DNA of 64,000 nt from Clostridiales bacterium (GCA_004555155.1 SFJH01000007.1:1-64000), one strand, 5' to 3'. Shown: positions 33,124 to 43,159, counted from the first letter of the stretch. Translations and numbers: made by a program. The notes: generated by a model not told the origin, from the letters alone.

Positions 33124-35349
33124 TCAGAAAAGGTTGGAAGGATTGATCTCCAGCTCCGCCTGAACCTCCGGCGGCGCGCCGTCGGCCAGCGCCTGCATCT
33201 CCCGGCTCACGCCCTCGAGATCTCCCTTGAAGTACATCTTCAGAAACACCTGCCAGCGGGAAAGTCCCCGCAGCAGCTTGATCGGCGCTTCCGTGGCGCG
33301 CATCTGCACCACGTCCTGCCGCATGCCGCTTTCATCGATATAGGCGTTCAATTTCTCCTCCGCTCTCTCGGCGGCGGTCTTCGCCTGCCCGGGATCCTTC
33401 GCGCTGTACACGATGCGCGCGATCACGGTAAACGGCGGGTACAGCGCCCGGCGGCGAAACGCGCTCTCCTGATGGTAGAACGCCCGATAATCCTGCGCCG
33501 CAGCCAGCCTGACGCCGTAGTGATCCGGCTCATAGGTCTGCACGATCACCCTTCCGGGATCGTCCGCGCGGCCCGCGCGGCCCGCCACCTGCGTGATCAG
33601 CTGGAACGTGCGCTCCACGCTGCGGTAGTCCGGCAGGTTCAGCGTCATGTCCGCCGCCACCACGCCCACCAGCGTCACATGGGGAAAGTCCAGTCCCTTC
33701 GCGATCATCTGGGTGCCGATCATCACGTTGGCGTCGCCGCTGCGAAAGCGCTCCAGCAGCTTCTCATGGGCGTCCTTCTCCCGGGTGGTGTCCACGTCCA
33801 CGCGCACCGTGCGCGCATCCGGGAACAGCCGGTTCACTTCCTCCTGCACCTTCTGGGTGCCCGCGCCGAAGTATTTGATGTAGCGGCTGCCACACTTGGG
33901 GCAGGTCTTCGGCGGCGGAAGCTCGCTTCCGCAATAGTGGCACCGGAGCACGTTTTCCGACTGATGATAGGTCATGGACACGTCGCACTGGCCGCACTTG
34001 ACCACATACCCACAGGCGCGGCAGGACACGAACGTGCTGTGCCCGCGCCGGTTGATGAACAGCACCGCCTGCTTGCCCGAATCCAGGCACTCCCGCAGCG
34101 CCGCGGACAGCTTCGCCGAGAAGATCGAGTGGTTGCCCCGCTCGAACTCGCCGCGCATGTCCACCAGCTCCACCTCGGGCAGCGGTCTGCCCTTCACCCG
34201 CTCGCGCAGCTCGATCAGCGTCAGCGCGTTCTCCTTCCGCACGCCGGGCATGGCCCGCATGTAGCTGGAAATGGAGGGGGTCGCGCTGCCCAGCAGCAGC
34301 ACGCCGCCATGCTTCTCCGCCCGCCGCCAGGCGATCTCCCGCGCGTCGTAGCGGGGACGCTTGTCGGACTGATAGCTGCTCTCGTGCTCCTCGTCCACCA
34401 CAATCGCGCCGATGTTCTCGAGCGGCGCGAACACCGCGCTGCGCGCGCCGATGACCACCCGCGCTTCGCCGAAGCGGATTCTGCGCCACTCGTCGTAGCG
34501 CTCGCCGACGGACAGCCGCGAGTGCAGCACCGCCGCGTCCGCGCCGAACCGCGCATGCAGCCACGACACCATCTGCGGCGTCAGCGCGATCTCCGGCACC
34601 AGCACGATGGCGGTCTTCCCCAGCTCCAGCGCCCGCCGGATCAGCCGGATGTAGACCTCGGTCTTGCCGCTGCCGGTGACGCCGTTGAGCAGAAACCGCC
34701 CGCCGCCGCGCTCCAGCGCGTCCGTCAGTTCGGCCACCGCCCGCCTCTGGCCGGGCATCAGCACCGGATCCTGCGTCCGCTCCTCACGCTTCAGCGCGGT
34801 GGGCGTGCGCCTCGTCTCCTGGTTCACGATCACGGCCGCGCCCTTCTCCACCAGTCCCTTCAGGGCCGATGGCGAGAGTCCCGCCGCGTCCAGATCGCCC
34901 TGCTGCAGCCGGCGCAGCAGCTCAATCTGCGCCTTTGCGCGCCGGTTTTCCTCAATGAACTTCTCCGCCTGCCCGTCCGTCAGCAGCAGATGGGCCACGC
35001 GCCGGGTGCGTGCGCGCACCCGATCGCCGCGCATCTGCGCGGGAATCATCAGCCGCAGCGCGTCCACCAGATTGCACAGATAGCGCTCGTGCATCCACAC
35101 CGCCAACTCCAGAAGCTCCGGCAGGATCACGGGATAGTCCCACACCGCGCGCCGAACCGCCTTCACCTTCTCCGGCGGCAGGTCACAGTGATCCTTCATG
35201 GAGACGACAAAGCCCTCCAGCGATCTCGGCCCGAAGGGCACCTCCACCTGCCAGCCCTCGCCGATCTCCATGCCCTCGGGCACGGAATAGGTAAACAGCC
35301 TGTCCACCGCGCCGGCCGACAGGTCGACGATGATCTCCGCGTAGCGCAT
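33124..35349 (-). CDS. priA: primosomal helicase PriA
   Basis: A replication-restart helicase of 741 residues. It has an N-terminal DNA 3'-end-binding domain (IIVDLSAGAVDRLFTYSVPE), the helicase core with Walker A GVTGSGKTE and VVDEEHES, and a zinc-binding insertion of four CxxC pairs (CRACG, CGQCD, CHYCG, CPKCG). The C-terminal part begins after GRAGRADDPG. ATG 35349 overlaps the coaBC stop as TGATG. Any longer frame upstream runs antisense-like through coaBC and is not coding. Confidence 0.96.
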   Translation of the reverse strand: MRYAEIIVDLSAGAVDRLFTYSVPEGMEIGEGWQVEVPFGPRSLEGFVVSMKDHCDLPPEKVKAVRRAVWDYPVILPELLELAVWMHERYLCNLVDALRLMIPAQMRGDRVRARTRRVAHLLLTDGQAEKFIEENRRAKAQIELLRRLQQGDLDAAGLSPSALKGLVEKGAAVIVNQETRRTPTALKREERTQDPVLMPGQRRAVAELTDALERGGGRFLLNGVTGSGKTEVYIRLIRRALELGKTAIVLVPEIALTPQMVSWLHARFGADAAVLHSRLSVGERYDEWRRIRFGEARVVIGARSAVFAPLENIGAIVVDEEHESSYQSDKRPRYDAREIAWRRAEKHGGVLLLGSATPSISSYMRAMPGVRKENALTLIELRERVKGRPLPEVELVDMRGEFERGNHSIFSAKLSAALRECLDSGKQAVLFINRRGHSTFVSCRACGYVVKCGQCDVSMTYHQSENVLRCHYCGSELPPPKTCPKCGSRYIKYFGAGTQKVQEEVNRLFPDARTVRVDVDTTREKDAHEKLLERFRSGDANVMIGTQMIAKGLDFPHVTLVGVVAADMTLNLPDYRSVERTFQLITQVAGRAGRADDPGRVIVQTYEPDHYGVRLAAAQDYRAFYHQESAFRRRALYPPFTVIARIVYSAKDPGQAKTAAERAEEKLNAYIDESGMRQDVVQMRATEAPIKLLRGLSRWQVFLKMYFKGDLEGVSREMQALADGAPPEVQAELEINPSNLF

Positions 35350-36545
35350 CACGCGTTCTCCATGAGCGCCCGCACGCGGTCGAGGATGGCGTCGGCCACC
35401 GCGCGCTTGCTCTGCTTCGGCAGGGGCGCAAGGCCGTCCCGCGTCACCAGCGTCACGATGTTCGTGTCCGCGCCGAAGCCCGCGCCGGGGCGGGTCACGT
35501 CGTTGGCCACCACCAGGTCGGCGTTCTTCCGAACCAGTTTGCCCCGGGCGTTGTCCTCCACGTCGTTGGTCTCGGCGGCGAAGGCCACCAGCACCTGACC
35601 GGGGCGCTTGCGGCGGCCCAGCTCGGCGGCGACGTCCGTGGTGGGCACGAGCTTGAGCGACATCTCGTCGCCGGTCTTCTTGATCTTCTTCTCCGCCACG
35701 GTTTCCGGCGTGAAATCCGCAGGCGCAGCGGCCTGAATGACCGCGTCCATCTCCGACGCGCGCGCGAGCACCGCCTCGCACAGCTGAGCGGAGCTTTCGA
35801 TCTTCACCAGCTCCGCGCCCTTCGGCGCGTCCAGCTCCACCGGGCCGGACACCAGCGTGACGATCGCGCCCCGTGCGACGGCAGCCTCCGCGATGGCGTA
35901 GCCCATCTTTCCGGTGGATCGATTGGTGATATACCGCACGGGATCGATCCGCTCCACCGTCGGCCCGGCGGTCACCAGCACGCGCCGCCCCTCCAGATCC
36001 CTGACCGACGGATTCAGCAGCGCGTCGAGCGCGTCGACAATCTGCGCGGGCTCGGACATGCGGCCCACGTCGGCGTCGCCGCAGGCCAAAACGCCGGACT
36101 CGGGGCCGACGAAGGTCACGCCGCGCTCCGCCAGCGTCTTCACATTCGCCTGCGTCGCCGGATTCTTCCACATCGCGGTGTTCATCGCAGGGGCGGCCAG
36201 CACCGGCGCCGTGGCCGCCAGCAGCGTGGTGGACAGCAGCTCGTCGGCGATGCCCGCGGCCATCTTGGCCAGGATGTTGGCCGTTGCGGGGGCGATCACC
36301 ACCGCGTCCGCCCACTTGGCCAGCGCCACGTGCTCGATTTCAAATTTCCGGTCGAAGGCGTCGGTATAGGCGGGATTGCCGCTGAGGGTCTCGAAGGTCA
36401 GCGGGGGCACGAATTCGCAGGCGTGCTTCGTCAGCACCACCCGCACCTGCGCGCCGCGCTTCTTCAGACGGCTCACCAGATCGCAGGCCTTGTAGGCGGC
36501 GATGCCGCCGCTCACCCCCAGTACGATTCGCTTCTCCTTCAGCAT
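35349..36545 (-). CDS. coaBC: CoaBC, phosphopantothenoylcysteine synthetase/decarboxylase
   Basis: A bifunctional coenzyme A enzyme of 398 residues. The N-terminal flavoprotein decarboxylase half (GVSGGIAAYKACDLVSRLKK, and the substrate loop APAMNTAMWKNPA) is followed by the synthetase half (VTAGPTVERIDPVRYITNRS, ATGKMGYA-like SSTGKMG region and KIKKTGDEMSL). ATG 36545 follows GGAGG. It sits in the gmk-rpoZ-coaBC-priA order typical of Firmicutes. Confidence 0.96.
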   Translation of the reverse strand: MLKEKRIVLGVSGGIAAYKACDLVSRLKKRGAQVRVVLTKHACEFVPPLTFETLSGNPAYTDAFDRKFEIEHVALAKWADAVVIAPATANILAKMAAGIADELLSTTLLAATAPVLAAPAMNTAMWKNPATQANVKTLAERGVTFVGPESGVLACGDADVGRMSEPAQIVDALDALLNPSVRDLEGRRVLVTAGPTVERIDPVRYITNRSTGKMGYAIAEAAVARGAIVTLVSGPVELDAPKGAELVKIESSAQLCEAVLARASEMDAVIQAAAPADFTPETVAEKKIKKTGDEMSLKLVPTTDVAAELGRRKRPGQVLVAFAAETNDVEDNARGKLVRKNADLVVANDVTRPGAGFGADTNIVTLVTRDGLAPLPKQSKRAVADAILDRVRALMENA

Positions 36546-36593
36546 ACCTTCGCCTCCAAACCGTTTTTTCAGCGTTTCCAAGTAGCACAACAA

Positions 36594-36635
36594 GCGAAAA
36601 CCGATTCTTTGAGCCGCAAAAAATCGGATTTTCGC
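36594..36635 (-). terminator. hairpin between rpoZ and coaBC
   Basis: GCGAAAACCGATT (36594-36606) pairs with AATCGGATTTTCGC (36622-36635) with one bulge. On the minus strand it lies between rpoZ and coaBC and ends in TTTTCGC, so it could partly terminate or process the operon transcript. Confidence 0.5.
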
Positions 36636-36673
36636 CGTCGTTATGCACTATTTACGGATATAAACCCCTCTCA

Positions 36674-36889
36674 TCAGAGCTCCGCGGGATTCTCTTCCTC
36701 CCGGGTGTAGGTGATGAGGCCGCGATTGATCTCCTCAATCGCGATGGTCAGGGGCTTGATCTCCTTGGTATCGATCAGGGGCATGCTGCCTCCGATCAGT
36801 TCGCGGGCGCGCTTGGAGGCCTCCACGGCCAGCGTATAGCGGCAGTCCACCTTTTCCAGCAGCTCGCCAATGGGCGGATCGATCATCAT
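36674..36889 (-). CDS. rpoZ: RNA polymerase omega subunit
   Basis: A small protein of 71 residues that helps assemble RNA polymerase by binding the beta-prime subunit. The start MMIDPPIGELLEKVDCRYTL and the motif EASKRARELI are diagnostic. ATG 36889 has AAGGAGG ten bases upstream. It lies directly after gmk, the standard gmk-rpoZ pair. Confidence 0.95.
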   Translation of the reverse strand: MMIDPPIGELLEKVDCRYTLAVEASKRARELIGGSMPLIDTKEIKPLTIAIEEINRGLITYTREEENPAEL

Positions 36890-36942
36890 AGTGCGTTTCC
36901 TCCTTGCAAATCAATATGAAGCCCTTCCGGGCGTGAGCCATC

Positions 36943-37581
36943 TTATTTCAGCAGAGATTCGGACAGGCTGTCCAGGAAGCCGATGCGGTTTTTCTTCTCC
37001 AGCCGCTTGGCGGTAATGATGGCGTACAGCTCGTCCACAGCGATCTCCAGCGCGTTGGACACGTCGTCCCAGTCCTGATGGACGATCACGTAGTCGTACT
37101 GATACGCGGTGTTGACCTCCCGGGCCACGTTGCCCAGGCGCACGCGGATGGACTCCTCGGTCTCGGTGCCGCGGTTGCGCAGGCGCTTCTCCAGATTCTC
37201 GCGGCTGGGCGGGCAGATGAACACGCCCGTCGCGTCGGGATTCTGCTTGAGCACCTGCAGGCAGCCCTGCACGTCGATTTCGAGAATCAGGTCGCGGCCC
37301 GCGTTCAGGCCCTCCTCCACGGCGGACTTCAGCGTGCCGTAGCGGTTCTGGTGCACGTGCGCCCATTCGTAGAAGGCGTTCTGGTCGATCAGCTCCTGGA
37401 AGCGCTCTTCAGTGACAAAGTGATAGCTGACGCCGTTGATCTCGCCTTCGCGAGGGGCACGCGTCGTGCAGGACACGGACAGTCCAACGTCGGAATGCTT
37501 CTTCAGCAGCGCCTTGACAATCTCGGACTTGCCGGCGCCTGCGGGACCGGAGACCACAAACAGCTTTCCACGATTCGCCAT
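36943..37581 (-). CDS. gmk: guanylate kinase
   Basis: A nucleotide kinase of 212 residues converting GMP to GDP. The P-loop is VVSGPAGAGKSE (residues ~9-20), followed by the GMP-binding SCTTRAPREGEINGVSYHF and the EIDVQGCLQV segment. ATG 37581 has only a weak Shine-Dalgarno-like GAGATG. It follows the yicC-like gene by 25 bases in the conserved yicC-gmk-rpoZ order. Confidence 0.97.
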   Translation of the reverse strand: MANRGKLFVVSGPAGAGKSEIVKALLKKHSDVGLSVSCTTRAPREGEINGVSYHFVTEERFQELIDQNAFYEWAHVHQNRYGTLKSAVEEGLNAGRDLILEIDVQGCLQVLKQNPDATGVFICPPSRENLEKRLRNRGTETEESIRVRLGNVAREVNTAYQYDYVIVHQDWDDVSNALEIAVDELYAIITAKRLEKKNRIGFLDSLSESLLK

Positions 37582-37606
37582 GGGGAATCACATCTCGCTT
37601 TCGTTT

Positions 37607-38476
37607 TTATTCGACATTCTGCAGCTGCTCGCGCAGCTTTTCGATTTCGGCCTTGCAGTCCACCGCCAGGCGCGTAATCGGAATATCCTGAGACTTTGAG
37701 GAGATGGTGTTGACCTCGCGATTGAGCTCCTGCACCAGGAAATCCAGCCGCCGGCCGATGGGCTCGCTCCTGACGAAGCACTCCCTGAGCTGCTGAATGT
37801 GGCTGTGCAGCCGGACGGTCTCCTCGGCGATGGCGCTGCGGTCGGCCATGACGGCCACCTCGGTCAGCAGACGGGTCTCGTCCACGTTCTGGCCGATCAG
37901 CTCCTCGATGCTCGCGCGCAGTCGGGCGGTGTATTCAGCCACGGTCTGGGGATAGCGGGCCTCGATCTGCCCCGTCATCTCCTCGATGGCGTCCACCTTG
38001 CGGTTCAGATCGGCGGCCATCTCCACACCCTCGCGCTCGCGCATGGCCACCAGCGCGTCCAGCGCCTGAGCAAGCGTCTGCTTCAAGAGCGCGCGCAGCG
38101 CCTCCTGATCCTCCTCGCCCTCGGTGATCACCATCACGTCGGGCATGCGGGCGACGCTCATCAGCGTCCGGTCGTCCCGGAGGCCGGCGTCCGCCACGGT
38201 ATCCAGCGCGGCGGCATAGGCGTCGAACAGCGCGCGGTCGACGGTCACCTGCTTCGCGTCGGAGCGCAGATTGCGGTAGGTCATGAAGACGTCCACATGG
38301 CCCCGGGCCAGCCGCGCGCCGATCAGCTTGCGCGCGTCGTCCTCCAGAAACATCAGGTTCCGGGGCATCCGGAACGAGAGGTCGAGGAACCGGTGGTTCA
38401 CCGATTTGAGTTCAATCGAAAGCTGGCGGCCGTCGACTTCACACATCGCGCGGCCATAACCGGTCATACTGAGCAT
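37607..38476 (-). CDS. YicC/YloC-family endoribonuclease
   Basis: A protein of 289 residues of the YicC family, recently recognised as RNA endonucleases involved in RNA turnover. The N-terminal block MLSMTGYGRAMCEVDG, ELKSVNHRFLD and the closing REVNTISSKSQD segment are family hallmarks. ATG 38476 has GGAGG eight bases upstream. It is the first gene of the long minus-strand housekeeping cluster that runs down to rpe. Confidence 0.93.
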   Translation of the reverse strand: MLSMTGYGRAMCEVDGRQLSIELKSVNHRFLDLSFRMPRNLMFLEDDARKLIGARLARGHVDVFMTYRNLRSDAKQVTVDRALFDAYAAALDTVADAGLRDDRTLMSVARMPDVMVITEGEEDQEALRALLKQTLAQALDALVAMREREGVEMAADLNRKVDAIEEMTGQIEARYPQTVAEYTARLRASIEELIGQNVDETRLLTEVAVMADRSAIAEETVRLHSHIQQLRECFVRSEPIGRRLDFLVQELNREVNTISSKSQDIPITRLAVDCKAEIEKLREQLQNVE

Positions 38477-38508
38477 CCTGTGCGCCTCCACATCATTCTC
38501 CGACAGTA

Positions 38509-38514
38509 ATTATA
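38509..38514 (-). promoter_or_regulatory. -10 box for the yicC housekeeping cluster
   Basis: TATAAT on the minus strand, about 30 bases upstream of the yicC-like start. The -35 region (TGCAAA at 17 bases) is weak. Confidence 0.5.
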
Positions 38515-38566
38515 ACACAACGGGCAGTGTTTTGCATCCCGTTCACAAAATTTAATGCCCGATGAT

Positions 38567-40534
38567 TCACACCCGGCCGAGCCGGCGCAGAAATTCCTCC
38601 TCGCCGATCACCGGCACGCCCAGCGCCTGGGCCTTGGTCAGCTTGCTGCCCGCGGCCTCTCCGGCCACCACCAGCGAGGTCTTCTTCGAAACGCTGCCCG
38701 CCGCCTTGCCGCCTGCGGCGCGAATGGCCTCCTCGGCCTGGGCGCGGGACAGTTGCTCCAGCGTGCCCGTGACCACCACGGTCATGCCCTCGAACGCGCC
38801 GCCCTCCGCGCGGGCCTTCGGCGCTTCGGGCCGCACGCCCGCCGCCAGCAGCGCATCCACCAGCCGCGCGTTCGCCGGATCCGCAAAGAAGCCCAGGATG
38901 GAATCCGCCACGATCTCGCCCACGTCGTCCATCGCCACCAGCTCGTCCCGCGCCGCGCTGCGGAGCGCTTCGACGGAGCCGAACCGCTCCGCCAGATCCC
39001 GGGCGGTCTTCACGCCCACGTTGGGAATGCCGATGGCGTGGATGAACGCGCCCAGCGGCCGGGTTTTGCTGGCCCCGATCGCCCTGACGAGGTTCTCCGC
39101 CTTCTTCTCTCCGAAGCGCTCCAGGCCGGTCAGCCGGTCCGCCGTCAGCGAATAGAGCTGGTCGGCCTCTTGCAGAAGCCCGGCGTCCACCAGCTGCGCC
39201 GCGGTCTTTTCGGAGAACGTGTCGATGTCCATAGCGTCGCGGCTGGCGAAATGGCTCAGGCGCATCACGATCTGGGGCTTGCAGCCGTCCCGGTTCGGGC
39301 AGAACAGATGCGCGCCGCGCTCCTCCAGCGCCGTGCCGCAGGACGGACAGAACTCCGGCTTGACGACGTCGCGCTCGCCCTCCACGAACTCGTCCACGCG
39401 GCCCATGATCTCGGGGATCACCTCGTTGGAGCGGCGGATCCACACCCGCGCGCCGATGCGCACGCGCTTGCGCTGGATGTCCGTCCAGTTGTTGAGCGTC
39501 GCCCGCCGCACCGTCGCGCCGGCCAGCTCCACCGGCTCCACGTGGGCCAGCGGCGTCAGCTTGCCCGTGCGGCCGATCTGCCAGGTCACGTCGGTCAGCA
39601 GCGACGTGGCCTCCTCGGCCTCGAACTTGTATGCCACCGCCCAGCGCGGGAACTTGTCGGTGTAGCCCAGCGCTTCGCGGGTGGCAAAATCGCAGATCTT
39701 GATCACCGCGCCGTCGATCATGTAGTCCAGCCCGCCGCGGGACTCCTCGATCCCATGCACCGCCGCGACGGCCTTTTCCAGAGAATCGCAGTAGATCTCG
39801 CACGCCGAGGTCGGGAAGCGGTTCTCCCGGAGGAAGTCCATCATCTCCCGCTGGGAGGCGAAGCTCCGGCCCTCGATATAGCCCACGTCGTAGAAGCAGG
39901 CATCCAGCCGGCGCGACGCGGTGACCGCGGGGTCCAGATTGCGCAGCGCGCCCGCCGCAGCATTGCGGGGATTCTTCAGCGGCTCCTTCGCCGTTTTGTT
40001 GTATTCCTCCAGCGCGGAGATGCGCATGAAGCCCTCGCCGTGCACCTCCATGCGCCCCTTGAAGGGAATGCTCAGCGGAATGGAGCGGATGGTCATGGCC
40101 TGGGCCAGGATCTCCTCGCCGGTCACGCCGTTGCCGCGGGTGGCCGCGCCCACGAGCCGGCCGTCCTCATAGGTCAGGTTCACGGTCAGGCCGTCGAACT
40201 TGTGCTCGACGACGTACTCCGGCTTCGGCAGTCCCGCGTCCTTCATCAGCTTCTCCGCGCGGGCGGCCCAGTCCTCCAGCTCGCCGATGGACTGCGCCTT
40301 GCCCATGCTCCACAGCCGGGCCAGGTGGGTGTGGGGCTCGAAGCCCGAAAGCACCTCGCCGCCCACGCGGCGCGTGGGCGAATCGGGCAGCCGCTCGCCG
40401 GTCTGCTTCTCCAGCGCGGTCAGTTCGTCGTACATCGCGTCCCACTCCCTGTCGGAAATCGTGGGCGCGTCCAGCGTATAGTACTGATAGGCCGTCTCGT
40501 TCAGCCGGTCCACCAGCTCGCGCATGCGGTTCAT
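38567..40534 (-). CDS. ligA: NAD-dependent DNA ligase
   Basis: A replicative ligase of 655 residues. Order of domains: Ia (~1-65), adenylation domain with Lys112 in EHKFDG, OB fold, zinc finger (CPSCGTALEE and CPNRDGC), helix-hairpin-helix and C-terminal BRCT domain (~575-655, MTVVVTGTLEQLSR). ATG 40534 follows GGAGG. It lies four bases after pcrA, the usual pcrA-ligA pair. Confidence 0.97.
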   Translation of the reverse strand: MNRMRELVDRLNETAYQYYTLDAPTISDREWDAMYDELTALEKQTGERLPDSPTRRVGGEVLSGFEPHTHLARLWSMGKAQSIGELEDWAARAEKLMKDAGLPKPEYVVEHKFDGLTVNLTYEDGRLVGAATRGNGVTGEEILAQAMTIRSIPLSIPFKGRMEVHGEGFMRISALEEYNKTAKEPLKNPRNAAAGALRNLDPAVTASRRLDACFYDVGYIEGRSFASQREMMDFLRENRFPTSACEIYCDSLEKAVAAVHGIEESRGGLDYMIDGAVIKICDFATREALGYTDKFPRWAVAYKFEAEEATSLLTDVTWQIGRTGKLTPLAHVEPVELAGATVRRATLNNWTDIQRKRVRIGARVWIRRSNEVIPEIMGRVDEFVEGERDVVKPEFCPSCGTALEERGAHLFCPNRDGCKPQIVMRLSHFASRDAMDIDTFSEKTAAQLVDAGLLQEADQLYSLTADRLTGLERFGEKKAENLVRAIGASKTRPLGAFIHAIGIPNVGVKTARDLAERFGSVEALRSAARDELVAMDDVGEIVADSILGFFADPANARLVDALLAAGVRPEAPKARAEGGAFEGMTVVVTGTLEQLSRAQAEEAIRAAGGKAAGSVSKKTSLVVAGEAAGSKLTKAQALGVPVIGEEEFLRRLGRV

Positions 40535-40538
40535 ATGC

Positions 40539-42818
40539 TCATTCCTCCACCTTGATGATCGGGGCGACGCTCGCGGAGAACGTGCGCACGCCGCGCTCGC
40601 CGAAGTCCACCTTCACGCGCTGATCGGCGCCCTCGCCGGTGACCTCCACGACGGATCCGCGGCCGAAGGAGCGATGGATCACCCGGTCGCCCGCCCTGAA
40701 CAGCGCGATGGGCTTCACATTTCGCGCCTGGGAGCCCACAAAGCTGCCGCTGAAGCCCTTCTGCAGCCCGGGAATGCCCATGGCCCGGCCCGTCGCCGCA
40801 CCCTGACGCGCCGCGCCGGCGCCCCGGCCGCTGTAATACTGGGGCTGTGCGCCGCCGCGGGCGGCGGAGGGCGGCGGCACGCGGCGCTGCTCGCCGGACT
40901 GGGTGCCGTCGGTGATCAGCCGCGCGGGGATCTCGGAGACGAACCGGGAGATCGGGTTGGCGGATCGGGCATTGTACAGCATGCGGGTGCGCGCGTGGCT
41001 CAAAAACAGCCGCTTCTTCGCGCGGGTGATGCCCACGTAGGCCAGACGGCGCTCCTCCTCCAGAAGATCGTCGTCGTACATGGCGCGGCTCAGCGGGAAG
41101 ATGCTCTCCTCCATGCCGGGCATGAACACCTGGTCGAACTCCAGGCCCTTGGCGGAATGCAGCGTCATCAGCGTAACGCTGCCGCCGTGCTCGTTTAAGT
41201 TGTCCGTATCGGCCACCAGGGCGACGTTTTCCAGAAAGTCGGTCAGCGTGCCCTCGGGGTTCAGCTTCTCATATTCGGTCACAGCGCCCTGAAGCTCGCG
41301 GATGTTCTCGATGCGGGCCTGGTTCTCCTCGGTTTTGGAGGCCTCCAGCGCCCGGACATAGCCGGTTTTGTCGATCAGCGCCTCCAGGAAGTCCGAGGGC
41401 TTCTTTTCATACATGATCTCCGTCAGGTCGATCATCAATTCGGAAAACTCGCCCACGGGCCTGCGGGCGCGGGCGGAGAGTCCGGCGCTGTCATAGTCCA
41501 GCACTGCGGACATCAGCGACATGCCGCTGTCCTCCGCGTAGACCATCAGCGCCTCCACCGCCGCATCGCCGATGCCGCGCTTGGGCTCGTTGATGATGCG
41601 CCGGAGGGACACGTCGTCGTCGGGGTTGACCAGCGCGCGCATGTAGGCGATCAGGTCCTTGACCTCCTTGCGCTCGTAGAACTTCTGTCCGCCGTACACG
41701 CGATAGGGCGTGCCGCCGCGCACGAACGCCTCTTCAAGCACGCGGGACTGGGCGTTGGTGCGATAGAGCACCGCGATGTCGCCGGCGCGGCAGCCGTTCT
41801 GCATCAGCTTGCGGGTCATGCGCTGGATGAAGGCCGCCTCGTCGCGCTCGTCCAGCGCGTGATACAGCGCGATGCGCTCGCCCTCGCCGGATTCGGTCCA
41901 CAGCGCCTTCTCCTTGCGGCCCTTGTTGTGGGCGATCACCTGGTTGGCGGCGTCGAGGATGTTGCCGGTGGAGCGGTAGTTCTGCTCCAGCTTGATGCTC
42001 TTCGCGTCCGGGAAGTCCTTTTCGAAGTCCAGGATGTTGCGAATGTCCGCGCCGCGCCAGCCGTAGATGGACTGGTCGTCGTCGCCCACCACGCACAGAT
42101 TGCGCTTCTTGCCCGCCAGCAGGCGCACCAGCTCGTACTGGGCGGCGTTGGTGTCCTGATACTCATCCACCAGGATATAGTCGAAGCGGCTCTGATAGTA
42201 CTCCAGCACCGGCGGATTCTGCACCAGCAGCTCCAGCGTCTTCACCAGCAGATCGTCGAAGTCCAGCGCGTTGTTGCCCTTCAGCGTCTTTTCATATTCC
42301 TTGTAGACCTCGCAGTACCTGCGGTTGCGCACGTCGGGGCCGGCGTCCCTGAGCCACTCCTCCGGCGTGAGCATGCGGTTCTTCGCATCGGAGATCACCG
42401 CGCGCACGGCCTTGGGCGGATACTCCTTGTCGCTGAGGTTCATCTGCTTGAGGATCGCCTTGATCACGGACATGGTGTCGTCCGTGTCGTAGATGGCGAA
42501 CTGGCGCTTGTAGCCCAGCTTTTCGATGTCGCGGCGCAGGATGCGGGCGCAGCAGGCGTGGAACGTGGAGATCCACGCCTCGCTGCCGGCCTCGCCGGTG
42601 AGCTGCTCCACGCGCTCGGCCATCTCCCGGGCGGCCTTGTTGGTGAACGTGATGGCCAGAATCTTCCACGCCGGCACGCCCTTCTCCATCAGGTACGCCA
42701 CGCGATAGGTCAGCACGCGGGTCTTTCCGCTGCCCGCGCCCGCCAAAACAAGCAGCGGCCCGTCCGTGTTTTCCACGGCGGCTCGCTGCTGAGGGTTCAA
42801 TGCATTCAAATCGATCAT
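40539..42818 (-). CDS. pcrA: ATP-dependent DNA helicase PcrA/UvrD
   Basis: A superfamily 1 3'-5' helicase of 759 residues used in repair and plasmid replication. Motifs: LNPQQRAAVENTDGPLLVLA, GAGSGKTRVL (Walker A), LVDEYQDTN (Walker B), GDDDQSIYGWRGA and VTLMTLHSAKGLEFDQVF. A short Gly/Arg/Tyr-rich linker near residues 665-690 precedes the C-terminal Tudor-like RNA polymerase-binding domain. ATG 42818 overlaps the yerC stop as ATGA. Confidence 0.97.
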   Translation of the reverse strand: MIDLNALNPQQRAAVENTDGPLLVLAGAGSGKTRVLTYRVAYLMEKGVPAWKILAITFTNKAAREMAERVEQLTGEAGSEAWISTFHACCARILRRDIEKLGYKRQFAIYDTDDTMSVIKAILKQMNLSDKEYPPKAVRAVISDAKNRMLTPEEWLRDAGPDVRNRRYCEVYKEYEKTLKGNNALDFDDLLVKTLELLVQNPPVLEYYQSRFDYILVDEYQDTNAAQYELVRLLAGKKRNLCVVGDDDQSIYGWRGADIRNILDFEKDFPDAKSIKLEQNYRSTGNILDAANQVIAHNKGRKEKALWTESGEGERIALYHALDERDEAAFIQRMTRKLMQNGCRAGDIAVLYRTNAQSRVLEEAFVRGGTPYRVYGGQKFYERKEVKDLIAYMRALVNPDDDVSLRRIINEPKRGIGDAAVEALMVYAEDSGMSLMSAVLDYDSAGLSARARRPVGEFSELMIDLTEIMYEKKPSDFLEALIDKTGYVRALEASKTEENQARIENIRELQGAVTEYEKLNPEGTLTDFLENVALVADTDNLNEHGGSVTLMTLHSAKGLEFDQVFMPGMEESIFPLSRAMYDDDLLEEERRLAYVGITRAKKRLFLSHARTRMLYNARSANPISRFVSEIPARLITDGTQSGEQRRVPPPSAARGGAQPQYYSGRGAGAARQGAATGRAMGIPGLQKGFSGSFVGSQARNVKPIALFRAGDRVIHRSFGRGSVVEVTGEGADQRVKVDFGERGVRTFSASVAPIIKVEE

Positions 42819-43120
42819 TCGTCCGTGTCCTCTTTGCTCAGTTTCTCGAGCACGCGCTGATACCCGCCCGCGCCGTAGTTCAGCGCCCGGTTCACGCGGC
42901 CGATGGTGGCGGTGGATACGCCGGTCTTTTCAACGATTTCCGTATAGGTGGCCTTGCGGCTCAGCAGCTGGGCAACCTCCAGGCGCTGCGCCAGATCCTG
43001 CACCTCGCGGATGGTAAACAGGTCCTCGAACAGGCGATAGCAGTCCTCCTCGCTCTCCAGCGACAAAAACGCCTGCGCCAGCATGTCCGCCCGCTCGCTC
43101 TTCAGTCTGGAAGAAAACAT
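42815..43120 (-). CDS. yerC: YerC/YecD family TrpR-like DNA-binding protein
   Basis: A small helical protein of 101 residues with a TrpR-fold helix-turn-helix: DLFTIREVQDLAQRLEVAQL, then TYTEIVEKTGVSTATIGRVN as the DNA-contacting part. In Firmicutes this gene commonly precedes pcrA; its ligand is unknown. ATG 43120 follows GAGAGG. It leads the yerC-pcrA-ligA operon. Confidence 0.93.
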   Translation of the reverse strand: MFSSRLKSERADMLAQAFLSLESEEDCYRLFEDLFTIREVQDLAQRLEVAQLLSRKATYTEIVEKTGVSTATIGRVNRALNYGAGGYQRVLEKLSKEDTDE

Positions 43121-43159
43121 GGCTTGCCTCTCACTTTCGCATAATAATATGTTGATTCA

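Noticed and set aside
35350..36315. Extended reading frame upstream of priA
   Set aside because: It runs through coaBC in another frame, gives low-complexity Arg/Gly/Ala sequence, and the real priA start overlaps the coaBC stop as TGATG.
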